A DNA stretch of 35,341 bases from a virus. The notes under the pieces were generated by a model. It had not been told where the DNA came from. It worked only from the letters and a program-made list of their open reading frames with translations, and did no database searches. The stretch lies in IMG/VR virus record IMGVR_UViG_3300003886_000652, positions 1 through 35,341 of that record; one strand, given 5' to 3'. Of the stretch, positions 1 to 6,844 are shown one piece after another (the stretch's first letter is position 1; every line of letters begins with the position of its first letter). The position numbers and the translations under genes were made by a program.

Positions 1-741
1 ATGATTACCAAAGCAGAACAAGACGCCATCAATTTAGCGATGGAAAGAGAAGAGGCCAAAAAGATGTTAAATATATTTGATGAACTGACTAACCTATCTG
101 AATTAGATAGAAAGAGACTTAAAGACCTAGAGGCGGTGATTGATGATTTCCTCGATAGTCGATGGGAAGCGGCCAAGGCATTAACGACCATCAAGCAACA
201 AAAACTTTACCCACAAGACACATTCAAGCAATACATTGCAGAGCGTTGGGACCATAGCCGAAATCAGGCTTATGAAATGATAACTTGGCATGAGGCAAAC
301 GAGGCGGCGGGTACGGATGAAAACAACCGACTTTCAACAGTTGCAACTTTGCCATTGCGAAAAAACTTATTTACCAAGCAGGGCAGAAAGAAAATCGGCA
401 AGGTTGTTAAAGCAGCCCGCAAAATATCAAAGAAACGAGGCGGGTTACAAACGACAGCAAAAGACATAAAAGAGGCGAAGCAAGAGGTACTAGGCACCAC
501 CCCAGCACCAGAGGCGAAGCCAGAGCCAACGCCAACAAAGCCAGATTACAAAGTTTACATAAAGGTTTATGGGCAGGGGGTGGCCAAACTTAAACACATT
601 TTTTCTATGAGCGGTTTGCCCTATAAGAAGGAGGGCCAATTTTACAACACAACAACAACCAACTTGCCGCCATTGATGGTAAAGATAGCGGCGTTGCTAG
701 ATGAGATTGACAACGTAGAGATAAGAATCAAGCGGCTGTAA
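1..741 (+). CDS. Phage/plasmid-type helix-turn-helix-like protein (246 aa), function unknown
   Basis: The frame begins with an ATG at base 1, so the ribosome binding site is not visible and the true start may lie further left. Residues about 58-98 (alternating AKALTTIKQQKLY and FKQYIAERW...SRNQAYEMI) resemble a segment common in plasmid and phage proteins of the DUF3102/ParB-associated type, where a short helical unit ends in a DNA-binding helix. A Lys/Pro-rich linker (about 160-182) leads to a small C-terminal alpha/beta-looking domain. It is convergent with the primase-like gene 29 bp downstream. A role in DNA binding is inferred; no catalytic motif is seen. Confidence 0.7.
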   Translation: MITKAEQDAINLAMEREEAKKMLNIFDELTNLSELDRKRLKDLEAVIDDFLDSRWEAAKALTTIKQQKLYPQDTFKQYIAERWDHSRNQAYEMITWHEANEAAGTDENNRLSTVATLPLRKNLFTKQGRKKIGKVVKAARKISKKRGGLQTTAKDIKEAKQEVLGTTPAPEAKPEPTPTKPDYKVYIKVYGQGVAKLKHIFSMSGLPYKKEGQFYNTTTTNLPPLMVKIAALLDEIDNVEIRIKRL

Positions 742-770
742 TGACCTCATTTCACCGAGACACCAACACA

Positions 771-2216
771 TCAACTAGCAAGAGCCAAAGACCAATCAGG
801 CGGGGCAGGATCAAAGAATTTAAGCACCAACCTTTCCATTGATGCAAATTCCCTTTGTTCAATCTCGTTTCTTGTCAACATTTCAGGCTTAATAACAGGG
901 TTGTTGTTTTTACTTACATCTAAGGTGTGTGTGTTAATTAAAAAAGGTAATGTTTCTGTTGTTTCGTTCGATAATACGAGACTGAATAGTTTTTGCAGGC
1001 TTGCGGATGTTGACCATTTGCAGGCAATGCCTTTGATCTTTTTGCCGTCAATAATGGTTGGCGGGGTGTAATGATTATCTTCCCAATCAATCCAGCCTAG
1101 AGAACTTGCCCAATGGACAAGAGCGGTAAGGCGATGAGTTGAAAATGCTCTATCAATTTCGTCATTGTCGTAAGCATCTTGCCAATGGCTGGCAAACCTT
1201 GCGTAAGGCATGGAGCCATCCTTGTTAGCGTACTTGTTGGCGAAAGCATCAAACAGCAACAGAAAGATTGCCGCATCATCGGCGGTAACTCTGGTTTGGT
1301 TGGTGCATGGGCAAGGGGCGGCAAGTAAGGCAGGGCGAGCAATCTTTTTGTATTGCTCTAGCCGCTCCCATTCAAAAGACAACCCGGTTGATCCTTTAAT
1401 ACCTTGCTTCGCTTTGTAGGCTGCAATGGTCTTCTTCTCAACCTTGATATCGGGCAAGGCGGCAAGACTGTTGATATGCACAACGCTGGTGTTGCGGAAT
1501 TCATCAAAGCGGGTTGCCATTTCTCTAGGTACTTTGGCCAGACTACCGAGGGTAACTTTCAACCCGTCTTGATAATCGGCAACCATCGGCAAGCCTTTAA
1601 TCTCGATCCATTCAAAATCGTGCGTTGTATCGCTTTGGGTTTTGGCAACATCGGCTTGTAGTTTGGCTTCCAATTTTTTTAGACAAAAAACAACGTCTTG
1701 AGGTTTGTAGTTATCAACATAAAGAATAGCGTAACAATGACCGCCTACGCCGCTGGTGGATGATTCAAAGTAAAGGTTGGGGAACATGGGCAGCAAGACT
1801 TCTTGATAATACTGGTACGCCCCTTGTGTTGTTCCCCTCTGCTTGCAATCGATATCAAACTTAAACAAAATATGTTGTTCCCGCCCACCAGTAAAATAGA
1901 GGGTATCTTCGTTGTTGTAATGTCGTTTGAAATCGGCGGTTGTTCTTGAGCAGGGGAAAGCGGTCATTCTGCCCAACCGCTTATAATTCCGCATTGACGA
2001 CAAGACGGCTTCAATATGGGTTGTGGTGTCTCTGGTGATACCTTGACTTGTCTTGTGGCCAAGATCGATTGTAGAGGCAAGAGACTTAAAGAACGCTTGG
2101 GGATTGTTCAGCCGATAGGGATGGGCGGGTGCCTTTGCTCTGGCTTTGCTTGCTCGGTGCTTTCTTAAATTCGCTTTGCAAAATTTTCGGTTGGTTGCTA
2201 TATTACTTGTAATCAT
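771..2216 (-). CDS. Primase-like replication protein (archaeo-eukaryotic primase-type candidate)
   Basis: The protein has 481 residues. Residues 119-123 read KFDID, which fits the hhhDhD metal-binding motif I of archaeo-eukaryotic primases. Residues 152-165 (SSTSGVGGHCYAIL) fit motif II, the small-x-His block. An acidic strand at 200-207 (DFEWIEIK) is a possible motif III. The C-terminal half has a helical region with no recognised helicase motif. The family assignment rests on these motifs only. A basic N-terminal tail (1-40) could be partly untranslated, because no Shine-Dalgarno sequence precedes the ATG at 2216. It is the only replication-type gene in the window and stands divergent from the gene at 2455. 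Confidence 0.65.
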   Translation of the reverse strand: MITSNIATNRKFCKANLRKHRASKARAKAPAHPYRLNNPQAFFKSLASTIDLGHKTSQGITRDTTTHIEAVLSSMRNYKRLGRMTAFPCSRTTADFKRHYNNEDTLYFTGGREQHILFKFDIDCKQRGTTQGAYQYYQEVLLPMFPNLYFESSTSGVGGHCYAILYVDNYKPQDVVFCLKKLEAKLQADVAKTQSDTTHDFEWIEIKGLPMVADYQDGLKVTLGSLAKVPREMATRFDEFRNTSVVHINSLAALPDIKVEKKTIAAYKAKQGIKGSTGLSFEWERLEQYKKIARPALLAAPCPCTNQTRVTADDAAIFLLLFDAFANKYANKDGSMPYARFASHWQDAYDNDEIDRAFSTHRLTALVHWASSLGWIDWEDNHYTPPTIIDGKKIKGIACKWSTSASLQKLFSLVLSNETTETLPFLINTHTLDVSKNNNPVIKPEMLTRNEIEQREFASMERLVLKFFDPAPPDWSLALAS

Positions 2217-2224
2217 GTTTGTTG

Positions 2225-2265
2225 AAAGCCGCCCTTCATCTTGTCAGGTTGGGGCGGCTTTTTTT
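2225..2265 (+). terminator. Rho-independent terminator reading rightward, in the primase-gene leader
   Basis: AAAGCCGCCC (2225-2234) pairs with GGGCGGCTTT (2252-2261) and is followed by a T run to 2265. It works only on rightward transcripts, yet no rightward gene ends here, so it would stop antisense or read-through transcription crossing the minus-strand primase gene before it reaches the promoter region at 2421. In the leftward transcript the same hairpin sits in the 5' leader. Confidence 0.6.
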
Positions 2266-2420
2266 ATTCCCCTCTAGGTTGTTTCTGTAACATAGTACAT
2301 CCTTGATATTTTTAGAAGACAATCTTTTATGCCCAAAATCAGAGGCATGATTTTTTCAACAAAAAATCGCTGTTTCAATTTAACCTTATATAAACCGTTC
2401 TTTAATTAAGGTGAGAATTT

Positions 2421-2460
2421 TTGTAAAAAATGTGGGTTGCTGCATATATACATTATGCAG
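2421..2460 (+). promoter_or_regulatory. Promoter overlapped by an inverted repeat, for the gene at 2455
   Basis: A -35-like TTGTAA (2421-2426) and a -10-like TATATA (2445-2450) are 18 bases apart. The ATG at 2455 comes 4 bases after the -10 box, so the transcript would be leaderless. A perfect 7-bp inverted repeat, CTGCATA (2440-2446) and TATGCAG (2454-2460), covers the -10 box and start codon and looks like an operator. Confidence 0.55.
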
Positions 2461-2769
2461 AACAGAAAGAGACTTAATGAATTGTTTGGAGACTGCAACA
2501 AAGAGTTGTTGGCCAAGTTTCGGGAATTCGACAAAGCCAATCCGCAAGTTTATACAGAGTTTGAAAAATTAAGCATTGCGATTAAAGAGACCGGGCGGCG
2601 ACATTATTCGCATTGGGCGGTGCTTGGATGCCTTCGATATAATTTGTCGATGTTGTCTCAAGATGAATTCAAATTGAACAACAGGTTGTTTGCTTTGTAT
2701 GCTCGTAAGTTGATCTTCTACAGGCCCGAATTTTTGGGCTTTTATAACTTACGGGCAATGAAGAGTTGA
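2455..2769 (+). CDS. Conserved phage-type protein of unknown function (104 aa)
   Basis: A TTG at 2437 could also open this frame, but the ATG at 2455 fits the leaderless promoter just upstream. The sequence is all-helical in appearance. The pattern NPQVYTEFEKLS, HYSHWAVLGCLRY, FKLNNRLFALYARK and FLGFYNLR matches a small family I recall as recurrent in phage and prophage genomes near replication genes, with no known function. No catalytic residues are evident. It is divergent from the primase-like gene, and the operator over its start suggests early, regulated expression. Confidence 0.75.
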   Translation: MQNRKRLNELFGDCNKELLAKFREFDKANPQVYTEFEKLSIAIKETGRRHYSHWAVLGCLRYNLSMLSQDEFKLNNRLFALYARKLIFYRPEFLGFYNLRAMKS

Positions 2770-2809
2770 AAAATTCGTACATTTCTTTTAAGGCCCATAT
2801 ACTTGCAGT

Positions 2810-2905
2810 ATGAGGTTGCGGCGTAGTGACCTCTACAGAATTGTTATATGTTTCACAGAATGGTTGCGGGGTGTTGCCTTACCTCGATACCCCGCACCTT
2901 TTTAA
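2810..2905 (+). CDS. Possible 31-residue leaderless peptide
   Basis: An ATG at 2810 opens 31 codons. TATACT (2798-2803) ends 6 bases upstream, similar to the leaderless starts elsewhere in the phage. Against it, the 3' third lies inside the terminator hairpin at 2862-2903 and the peptide (Arg-rich start, hydrophobic middle) matches nothing I know. It may be a leader peptide or chance. Confidence 0.25.
   Translation: MRLRRSDLYRIVICFTEWLRGVALPRYPAPF
2862..2903 (+). terminator. Rho-independent terminator
   Basis: TGCGGGGT (2865-2872) pairs with ACCCCGCA (2889-2896), extendable by two G-C pairs across a one-base bulge, followed by CC and five T. It would end transcripts of the gene at 2455 and forms the left edge of the candidate RNA region. 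Confidence 0.6.
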
Positions 2906-3104
2906 TACAGAAAGAAAGAACATGATTGTTGGCGAAACAATTTGATTCTTTCTGTAGGCTGTTGAGGGCAACCCCAGCAGCCGCCCCAGAATGGCCCACA
3001 AGCCGCTTCTTGTTGATTGTCGGCATATCAATCAACTTGGGTACTAAAGGCGACAACAGGGCGAAAGCCGCTCTTGCAATCAAGCAAGAGCGGCTTTTTG
3101 TTTT
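2904..3104 (+). ncRNA. Candidate structured non-coding RNA of about 200 nt
   Basis: Between two terminators lies a stretch with no convincing gene but a chain of hairpins. Hairpin 1 spans 2907-2955: ACAGAAAGAA pairs with TTCTTTCTGT, with an inner ATTGTT/AACAAT stem. Hairpin 2 spans 2957-2982: GGCTG pairs with CAGCC and GTTG with CAAC. Hairpin 3 spans 3012-3036: GTTGATTG pairs with CAATCAAC across a 9-base loop. The final hairpin (3064-3097) is a terminator. A TAATAC box at 2904-2908, directly after the previous T run, could be its -10 element. No known RNA family is recognised. Confidence 0.4.
3064..3104 (+). terminator. Strong Rho-independent terminator, copy 1
   Basis: A perfect 14-bp stem, AAAGCCGCTCTTGC (3064-3077) with GCAAGAGCGGCTTT (3084-3097), has a 6-base loop and a T-rich tail. 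Apart from its loop, it is nearly identical to the hairpin at 3533-3570. Confidence 0.85.
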
Positions 3105-3167
3105 CTTGCTTCCCTTCTTTGATGTTGAGTGGTATGGTTGGTGTTTCCAAACCTGAAAGGTACGACT

Positions 3168-3521
3168 ATGGCAAAGACAACCGCCCCCAAACCCAATGCC
3201 CCAGAGGGCTTCAAAGCCGATCTAGCCAAGACAGCAGACGAGAAGGGGCCGGGCAAAGCGACAGAGTGTAAGGGGTGTTCTCGTTGGTATCACCATAGGG
3301 CGGCTATTTGCCCCGCTTGTGGGCATCCAAACGACGCCAAGCCCAAAGCAAAGAAACGCAAGGCCAAGCCAGCAGCAAAGGCAGGGCGACCACCCAAGGC
3401 ATCCACGGGGCAAAAAAGCAACGACGGCCAAATGGCCGCATTGATGGATTTTGTACGCAAGGCGGGCGGTTTGAAAAAGGCAAGAGCGGTTCTTGACGAA
3501 TTGATTGACCTTAAAGATTGA
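3168..3521 (+). CDS. Small basic zinc-ribbon protein (117 aa)
   Basis: The ATG at 3168 is chosen because AAAGG precedes it at good distance; an upstream frame extension to 3129 lacks a ribosome binding site. Cysteines C34/C37 and C48/C51 form a zinc ribbon (CKGCSRWYHHRAAICPACG). A Lys/Ala/Pro-rich linker follows, including an AT-hook-like GRP core (73-75), then a C-terminal helix (about 92-117). DNA or RNA binding is inferred. Near-identical hairpin terminators flank the gene, so it looks like an independently expressed cassette. Confidence 0.75.
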   Translation: MAKTTAPKPNAPEGFKADLAKTADEKGPGKATECKGCSRWYHHRAAICPACGHPNDAKPKAKKRKAKPAAKAGRPPKASTGQKSNDGQMAALMDFVRKAGGLKKARAVLDELIDLKD

Positions 3522-3530
3522 GCAACCAAC

Positions 3531-3575
3531 AAAAAAAGCCGCTCTTGCAATTCAGCAAGAGCGGCTTTTTGTTTT
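3531..3575. terminator. Bidirectional Rho-independent terminator, copy 2
   Basis: AAAAAGCCGCTCTTGC (3533-3548) pairs with GCAAGAGCGGCTTTTT (3555-3570), a 16-bp perfect stem. Rightward transcripts get a T-rich tail; on the other strand the A run at 3531-3537 gives a T run too. It fits two convergent genes, 3168-3521 (+) and 3591-4289 (-). Confidence 0.9.
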
Positions 3576-3590
3576 GGTGTAACGAGATGG

Positions 3591-4289
3591 TTACTGGTTG
3601 CCCCATTCATCGGGCATTGGTAGACCTTTGGGCGGCTTTGTCCAACTGCCGTAATTATTCAGTTTTTCAAGGTTGGCACATGCCTCTTTCAAGGAAAAGC
3701 GTTTGGGGGCTTTTACATCGTATTGGTTGTAATAATATTCCTTGCCCAAAATCCTGATATTGTTTTGCATTGCTCCACAATCGACAACGAAGGAATCTGT
3801 CTCTAACCAAGCATGCCCCGTATATTGTGTTGGGTTGGTTTTGGTGAAACCGTGGACAAGGAACACCTCCCCATCGTCAAGATCGGCTACGCCATCCAAC
3901 AAGCCCTTGAAAGCGAATTGGTAGCAATTGCCCAACTTGCGGCTTGCGTTGTAAACCTTGCCATCGTCTTTAGGGGGCGGGAACAATTCCTTTATGTAAG
4001 AGCGAAACCCTTTGAGTGGATCGGGAAAGTTGGCGACGATGTAAGCCAGCATTTCAATTGGTTGATCTTTGTCAAACTCGCTGTTTACTTGCTCCCATTG
4101 TTCCTCGGTCAAAACTTCGCCCAAATCCTCAAAACATCGTTGTATCAATTCATCGGGCGGGATGGTGTCGCCCCGCTTTGTTGGGCATATACAATCGGCG
4201 ATAGGCTTTAAGCAGGGATCGCACAGGACCGCCCCGCAACTATCGGCCCCGTGGTCTTCTCCGCAGAAATTACAAACGTATGTTGGCAT
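3591..4289 (-). CDS. Zinc-finger protein with possible papain/transglutaminase-like Cys-His-Asp domain (232 aa)
   Basis: The ATG at 4289 is used; the ATG at 4316 lies inside the preceding gene's terminator hairpin. The N-terminus carries many cysteines (C6, C9, C18, C23, C26, C33, C35) spaced like zinc-binding knuckles. A helical segment (45-105) follows. The C-terminal domain has LGNCYQFAF (C122), HAWLE (H159) and VVDC (D170), in the order and spacing of a papain-like or transglutaminase-like Cys-His-Asp triad. Hydrolase activity is inferred from these residues only. It could act as a protease, amidase or inactive binding domain. Confidence 0.65.
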   Translation of the reverse strand: MPTYVCNFCGEDHGADSCGAVLCDPCLKPIADCICPTKRGDTIPPDELIQRCFEDLGEVLTEEQWEQVNSEFDKDQPIEMLAYIVANFPDPLKGFRSYIKELFPPPKDDGKVYNASRKLGNCYQFAFKGLLDGVADLDDGEVFLVHGFTKTNPTQYTGHAWLETDSFVVDCGAMQNNIRILGKEYYYNQYDVKAPKRFSLKEACANLEKLNNYGSWTKPPKGLPMPDEWGNQ

Positions 4290-4308
4290 GGTATTTTCTT
4301 TCAAAAGA

Positions 4309-4331
4309 AAGGGCAACCAGCGGTTGCCCTT
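4309..4331 (-). terminator. Terminator hairpin for the secreted-protein gene
   Basis: AAGGGCAACC (4309-4318) and GGTTGCCCTT (4322-4331) form a perfect 10-bp stem with a 3-base loop. Leftward it is followed by TCTTTTG, so it serves the minus-strand gene ending at 4348. Confidence 0.75.
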
Positions 4332-4347
4332 GTGTAACTTATCGAGC

Positions 4348-4731
4348 CTACTTGCCTTTGATTATAACATTGTCGTTATTGTCAACCAAGATGCGGTATT
4401 GTTCTTTGCCGTTCTTATCGATGAAACGAATGGCGGCAAAATCATCAACAACAACAATGCTAACACGGGGCTTATCGCCCGATGTTAGTGTTATTGTTGC
4501 CTTCTTATCGTCTACGGAAAGATCGGCGGTAAAGCCAGTTGAAGAAATCAAGTGTAAGGTTGGCTCGCCATCCATAATAGCCATGCCGCCCATTGGCTTA
4601 CCGTCGTCATTGATTAACAAAAATTGGTTGGCTTTGACCGTTCCATATTTGACGTTTCGCAACTTGGCGGCGGCTCCCGTCAAACCAACCACCAACAACA
4701 GAGCAACAGCAATCAAAGTAAAGCGTTTCAT
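4348..4731 (-). CDS. Secreted small beta-repeat protein (127 aa)
   Basis: Residues 1-22 form a classic signal peptide: Lys-Arg, then a run of Ala, Leu, Val and Ile, ending AAA. The mature part consists of short repeats built on a strand, then D-D/N-G-K turn, then a strand (for example LLINDDGKPMGG, IRFIDKNGKEQYRI, ILVDNNDNVII). This resembles bacterial proteins with repeated Lxl.D.nGk.R.xl beta-hairpins. AAAGGGCG precedes the ATG. As a secreted product in a prophage it is likely a lysogenic-conversion cargo gene. Its function is not recognisable. Confidence 0.75.
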   Translation of the reverse strand: MKRFTLIAVALLLVVGLTGAAAKLRNVKYGTVKANQFLLINDDGKPMGGMAIMDGEPTLHLISSTGFTADLSVDDKKATITLTSGDKPRVSIVVVDDFAAIRFIDKNGKEQYRILVDNNDNVIIKGK

Positions 4732-4797
4732 TTGTTCGCCCTTTCAGAGAGGTAAAGAATTTTGCACAAGGACACTACCTTCCTTGAGGGCGAGAAG

Positions 4798-6021
4798 TCA
4801 AGCGGATTGCAACCGGGCTTGGCCAATCTTTGCATATTCGGGGCTTAGTTCGCAACCAGCCCAGCGGCAACCCTCTTGAATGGCTCCCATTCCCCCGCTG
4901 CAAGACCCTGCAAAGGGATCAAGAACCAAACCACCAACAGGGCATACCAATTTGGTAAGCCATCGCATCAAGGCCAAACTTTTTACCGTTGGATGATGAT
5001 TAGCAACAAATGCAGACGGTTGATTTTGGTTGTGTTCCCTCTGGCCGATGCCATCGCCCATTGTGGCAAGATATTTTTTCTCTAAAAATTCAAGCCCTTG
5101 GTCCCTTTCACGTCTTGACGGCTTGGCACAATAAAAGAATCGGCTTGCCCCGCCCTTGTCGCCAAAGCGGAACATATCAACGGCACCAGACATATTATAA
5201 GCAACGCAATTGGCGTTGGTGTTTATCACCTTTGAGGATCGACCACCAGCCGGGTGCATCCCATTGGCCAAACTTTGGGCGTCCAACATTCTTACCGGGC
5301 AATCGGGCGAACAATCCCAAATGCCAACAACCTCGTTGCCCTTGCCGCCAAGCCCAGACTTGCGGCCATTCCCATAATTATTTTGATCGTCAATGGGTTG
5401 TCGCTCTTGCTTGGGTTTGGCTCCCTTGATTTCTTTAAGGCCAACGCCCTTGCAGTCTTCAGAATGAGACAAGACAACATTGGCGGGCCAACGCCCTTGC
5501 TTGTGTTGCTGGTAATCGTTGCCAAGAGATTGGCCCCCGCCATGAATTGGCTTTGATCTTTCCCGCCCCTCGATTGTTTCAGTTGTGGGGATGCGGCAAG
5601 CATCGATATTAAGATTGCCCAAACCAAAGGGATTATTTTTGATTGATCCTTTAACGGGGTTGCGAATTAGAACCCAATGCTCGGCGGCTGGTTTCAAACA
5701 GGCTTGGCCCTTGGGGAAACCTTGCCCATTAAGGTGCGTTATTATGTCTCTGATATCAAAACCAGCATCTTCAAGAGCGGTTGCCGTCCAATGGCTGGTT
5801 CGTGGCAACGCCCAGACAAGGCCAAAGGCTCCCGGTTTCAATACCCGCCTTGTCTCTTGCATTCTTTCGACGAGCCAAGCAATCCAATTGTCTCGGCCCC
5901 CTTTGGCCTTGTCCCAATCTTTCCCCATGAAACCAATTCCGCTAGGGGGATCGGTAACAAGAGCATCGGCTGAATTGGCTTCAAGAGTTGCCAGCCATTC
6001 CAGACAATCGCCAACGTGCAG
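4798..6021 (-). CDS. Phage DNA methyltransferase (adenine-N6 or cytosine-N4), non-canonical start
   Basis: The catalytic motif DPPSGIGF (about residues 24-31 from a CTG at 6021) precedes the SAM-binding motif LVLDPFAGS (about 365-373), the order typical of many phage DNA methyltransferases. The segment FMGKDWD...GRDNWIAW and WALPRTSHWT after the catalytic motif is characteristic of that family. The first ATG in frame (5928) lies after DPPSG and would remove the active site. The frame is open back to 6048 with no ATG, GTG or TTG. The likely start is CTG 6021, or GTA 6036, which overlaps the upstream stop and follows AGAGGGGG. It probably protects phage DNA or modifies expression; the target site is unknown. 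Confidence 0.85.
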   Translation of the reverse strand: MHVGDCLEWLATLEANSADALVTDPPSGIGFMGKDWDKAKGGRDNWIAWLVERMQETRRVLKPGAFGLVWALPRTSHWTATALEDAGFDIRDIITHLNGQGFPKGQACLKPAAEHWVLIRNPVKGSIKNNPFGLGNLNIDACRIPTTETIEGRERSKPIHGGGQSLGNDYQQHKQGRWPANVVLSHSEDCKGVGLKEIKGAKPKQERQPIDDQNNYGNGRKSGLGGKGNEVVGIWDCSPDCPVRMLDAQSLANGMHPAGGRSSKVINTNANCVAYNMSGAVDMFRFGDKGGASRFFYCAKPSRRERDQGLEFLEKKYLATMGDGIGQREHNQNQPSAFVANHHPTVKSLALMRWLTKLVCPVGGLVLDPFAGSCSGGMGAIQEGCRWAGCELSPEYAKIGQARLQSA

Positions 6022-6032
6022 CGTGAAAGGTT

Positions 6033-6626
6033 CTACTCTGGCCCCCTCTTAAACTTCTCGCTTTTGATCGAAGCCATAAACTTTGTAATCTTGGCAACCT
6101 CTTTTTTGGAATAGAAGACACCATTAAAGCCAACGAGCCTTTTTTTCGGCTCGATGATTCGCCCCTTTGTAATGTGGTGGTCTATCGTGATACGCTTAAC
6201 CCCGCACATTGTGGCAACGTCTGTTTTTGAAAACCAACCATCGGCTCGGCGTTGTTCGTGCCGATCATCAAACCGAAGCGGAAGGTGAGCAGTTAAGAGG
6301 GCGGCAACTACTTTTTTGATTTGATGGATTGCCCAGAATTCCCGCTTGCCGATCTTGATTTCTCGTTGAGGCAATAACCCTTGCTGTAACAATGTCTTAA
6401 TTCGTTTTTCTGTAAACCCCATGTTGATTACATCCCGCAAGGAATAAGCGTTGGCAACTTGGCAATAAGCAGATATTGCTTCTTTGAACCCATCGGGTGT
6501 ATAGAATTTCTTACCCCTAACAACAACATTGGGCGATGGTATCGCACCGCTTTTAATCAACGTCTTAATTTTTTCGTGGTTCACTTGTAACGTGGTTGCC
6601 AAATGATAAAGCGAGAATACTTTCAT
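6033..6626 (-). CDS. Regulator made of three MerR/excisionase-like winged-helix units (197 aa)
   Basis: Three tandem units share the pattern 'hydrophobic-S/K-x-x-D/H-hh, helix, G-A/L-I/L-P, basic strand, Y/F'. Unit 1 is about 4-52 (FSLYHLATTLQV...SGAIPSPNVVVRGKKFYT). Unit 2 is about 61-110 (YSLRDVINMGFTEKRIKTLL...). Unit 3 is about 131-184 (WFSKTDVATMCGVKRITIDH...). Each resembles the DNA-binding part of MerR or Xis proteins. The ATG at 6626 is preferred over 6653 because TATATA ends 5 bases upstream. It is divergent from a 46-residue gene with a large inverted repeat between them, so an immunity-repressor or excision-control role is inferred. Confidence 0.75.
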   Translation of the reverse strand: MKVFSLYHLATTLQVNHEKIKTLIKSGAIPSPNVVVRGKKFYTPDGFKEAISAYCQVANAYSLRDVINMGFTEKRIKTLLQQGLLPQREIKIGKREFWAIHQIKKVVAALLTAHLPLRFDDRHEQRRADGWFSKTDVATMCGVKRITIDHHITKGRIIEPKKRLVGFNGVFYSKKEVAKITKFMASIKSEKFKRGPE

Positions 6627-6631
6627 TCTCT

Positions 6632-6660
6632 TATATAGTACGATGGCCAACATTTTGCAG
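6632..6660 (-). promoter_or_regulatory. Leftward promoter of the three-winged-helix regulator
   Basis: Read leftward, CTGCAA (6660-6655) and TATATA (6637-6632) are 17 bases apart. The ATG at 6626 follows after 5 bases, so the mRNA should have little or no leader. The -35 box is part of the inverted repeat. Confidence 0.55.
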
Positions 6661-6681
6661 AATGATTACTGCAAAATGTTG
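6648..6681. promoter_or_regulatory. Operator: perfect 13-bp inverted repeat between divergent genes
   Basis: CAACATTTTGCAG (6648-6660) and CTGCAAAATGTTG (6669-6681) are exact inverse complements with an 8-bp centre. The arms cover the -35 positions of both divergent promoters, so one bound protein could control both. A second smaller CTGCA-type inverted repeat covers the promoter at 2440-2460. Confidence 0.75.
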
Positions 6682-6699
6682 CTGTTGCAGCACTAGATA
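6669..6699 (+). promoter_or_regulatory. Rightward promoter with TAGATA box
   Basis: CTGCAA (6669-6674) and TAGATA (6694-6699) are 19 bases apart, a long spacer. The ATG at 6704 follows 4 bases later. TAGATA is shared with six other upstream sites in the phage. Confidence 0.45.
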
Positions 6700-6703
6700 G
6701 GGT

Positions 6704-6844
6704 ATGAGCAAAAAACAATCAGACCTTTTAAGAACCAAGCCCCAATGCTTTGCCGCATCGGTAATGACAATTGAGCAAATGAAACACGAGCCTATCGGCT
6801 TTTGTTCGCCTGTTGTTTGCAGAGTACCAAGAGCGAAACTCTAG
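6704..6844 (+). CDS. 46-residue leaderless small protein opposite the regulator
   Basis: An ATG follows TAGATA by 4 bases and opens 46 codons, MSKKQSDLL...VPRAKL, ending in TAG at 6842-6844. Three cysteines (C15, C34, C39) and a basic N-terminus are visible; no family is recognised. The stop overlaps the end of the convergent methyltransferase gene by 4 bases, which limits drift of the frame. The position matches that of Cro-like or anti-repressor genes in other phages, but no helix-turn-helix is evident. Confidence 0.5.
   Translation: MSKKQSDLLRTKPQCFAASVMTIEQMKHEPIGFCSPVVCRVPRAKL

Noticed and set aside
2216-2243. 8-codon leader peptide (MKGGFQQT) overlapping the primase-like start as ATGA
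   Set aside because: Without a ribosome binding site it is too short to support.
2926-3156. 76-codon rightward frame and an opposite 76-codon frame (2853-3083)
   Set aside because: The rightward frame runs through a strong terminator, neither has a ribosome binding site or protein-like pattern, and both lie on a chain of hairpins.
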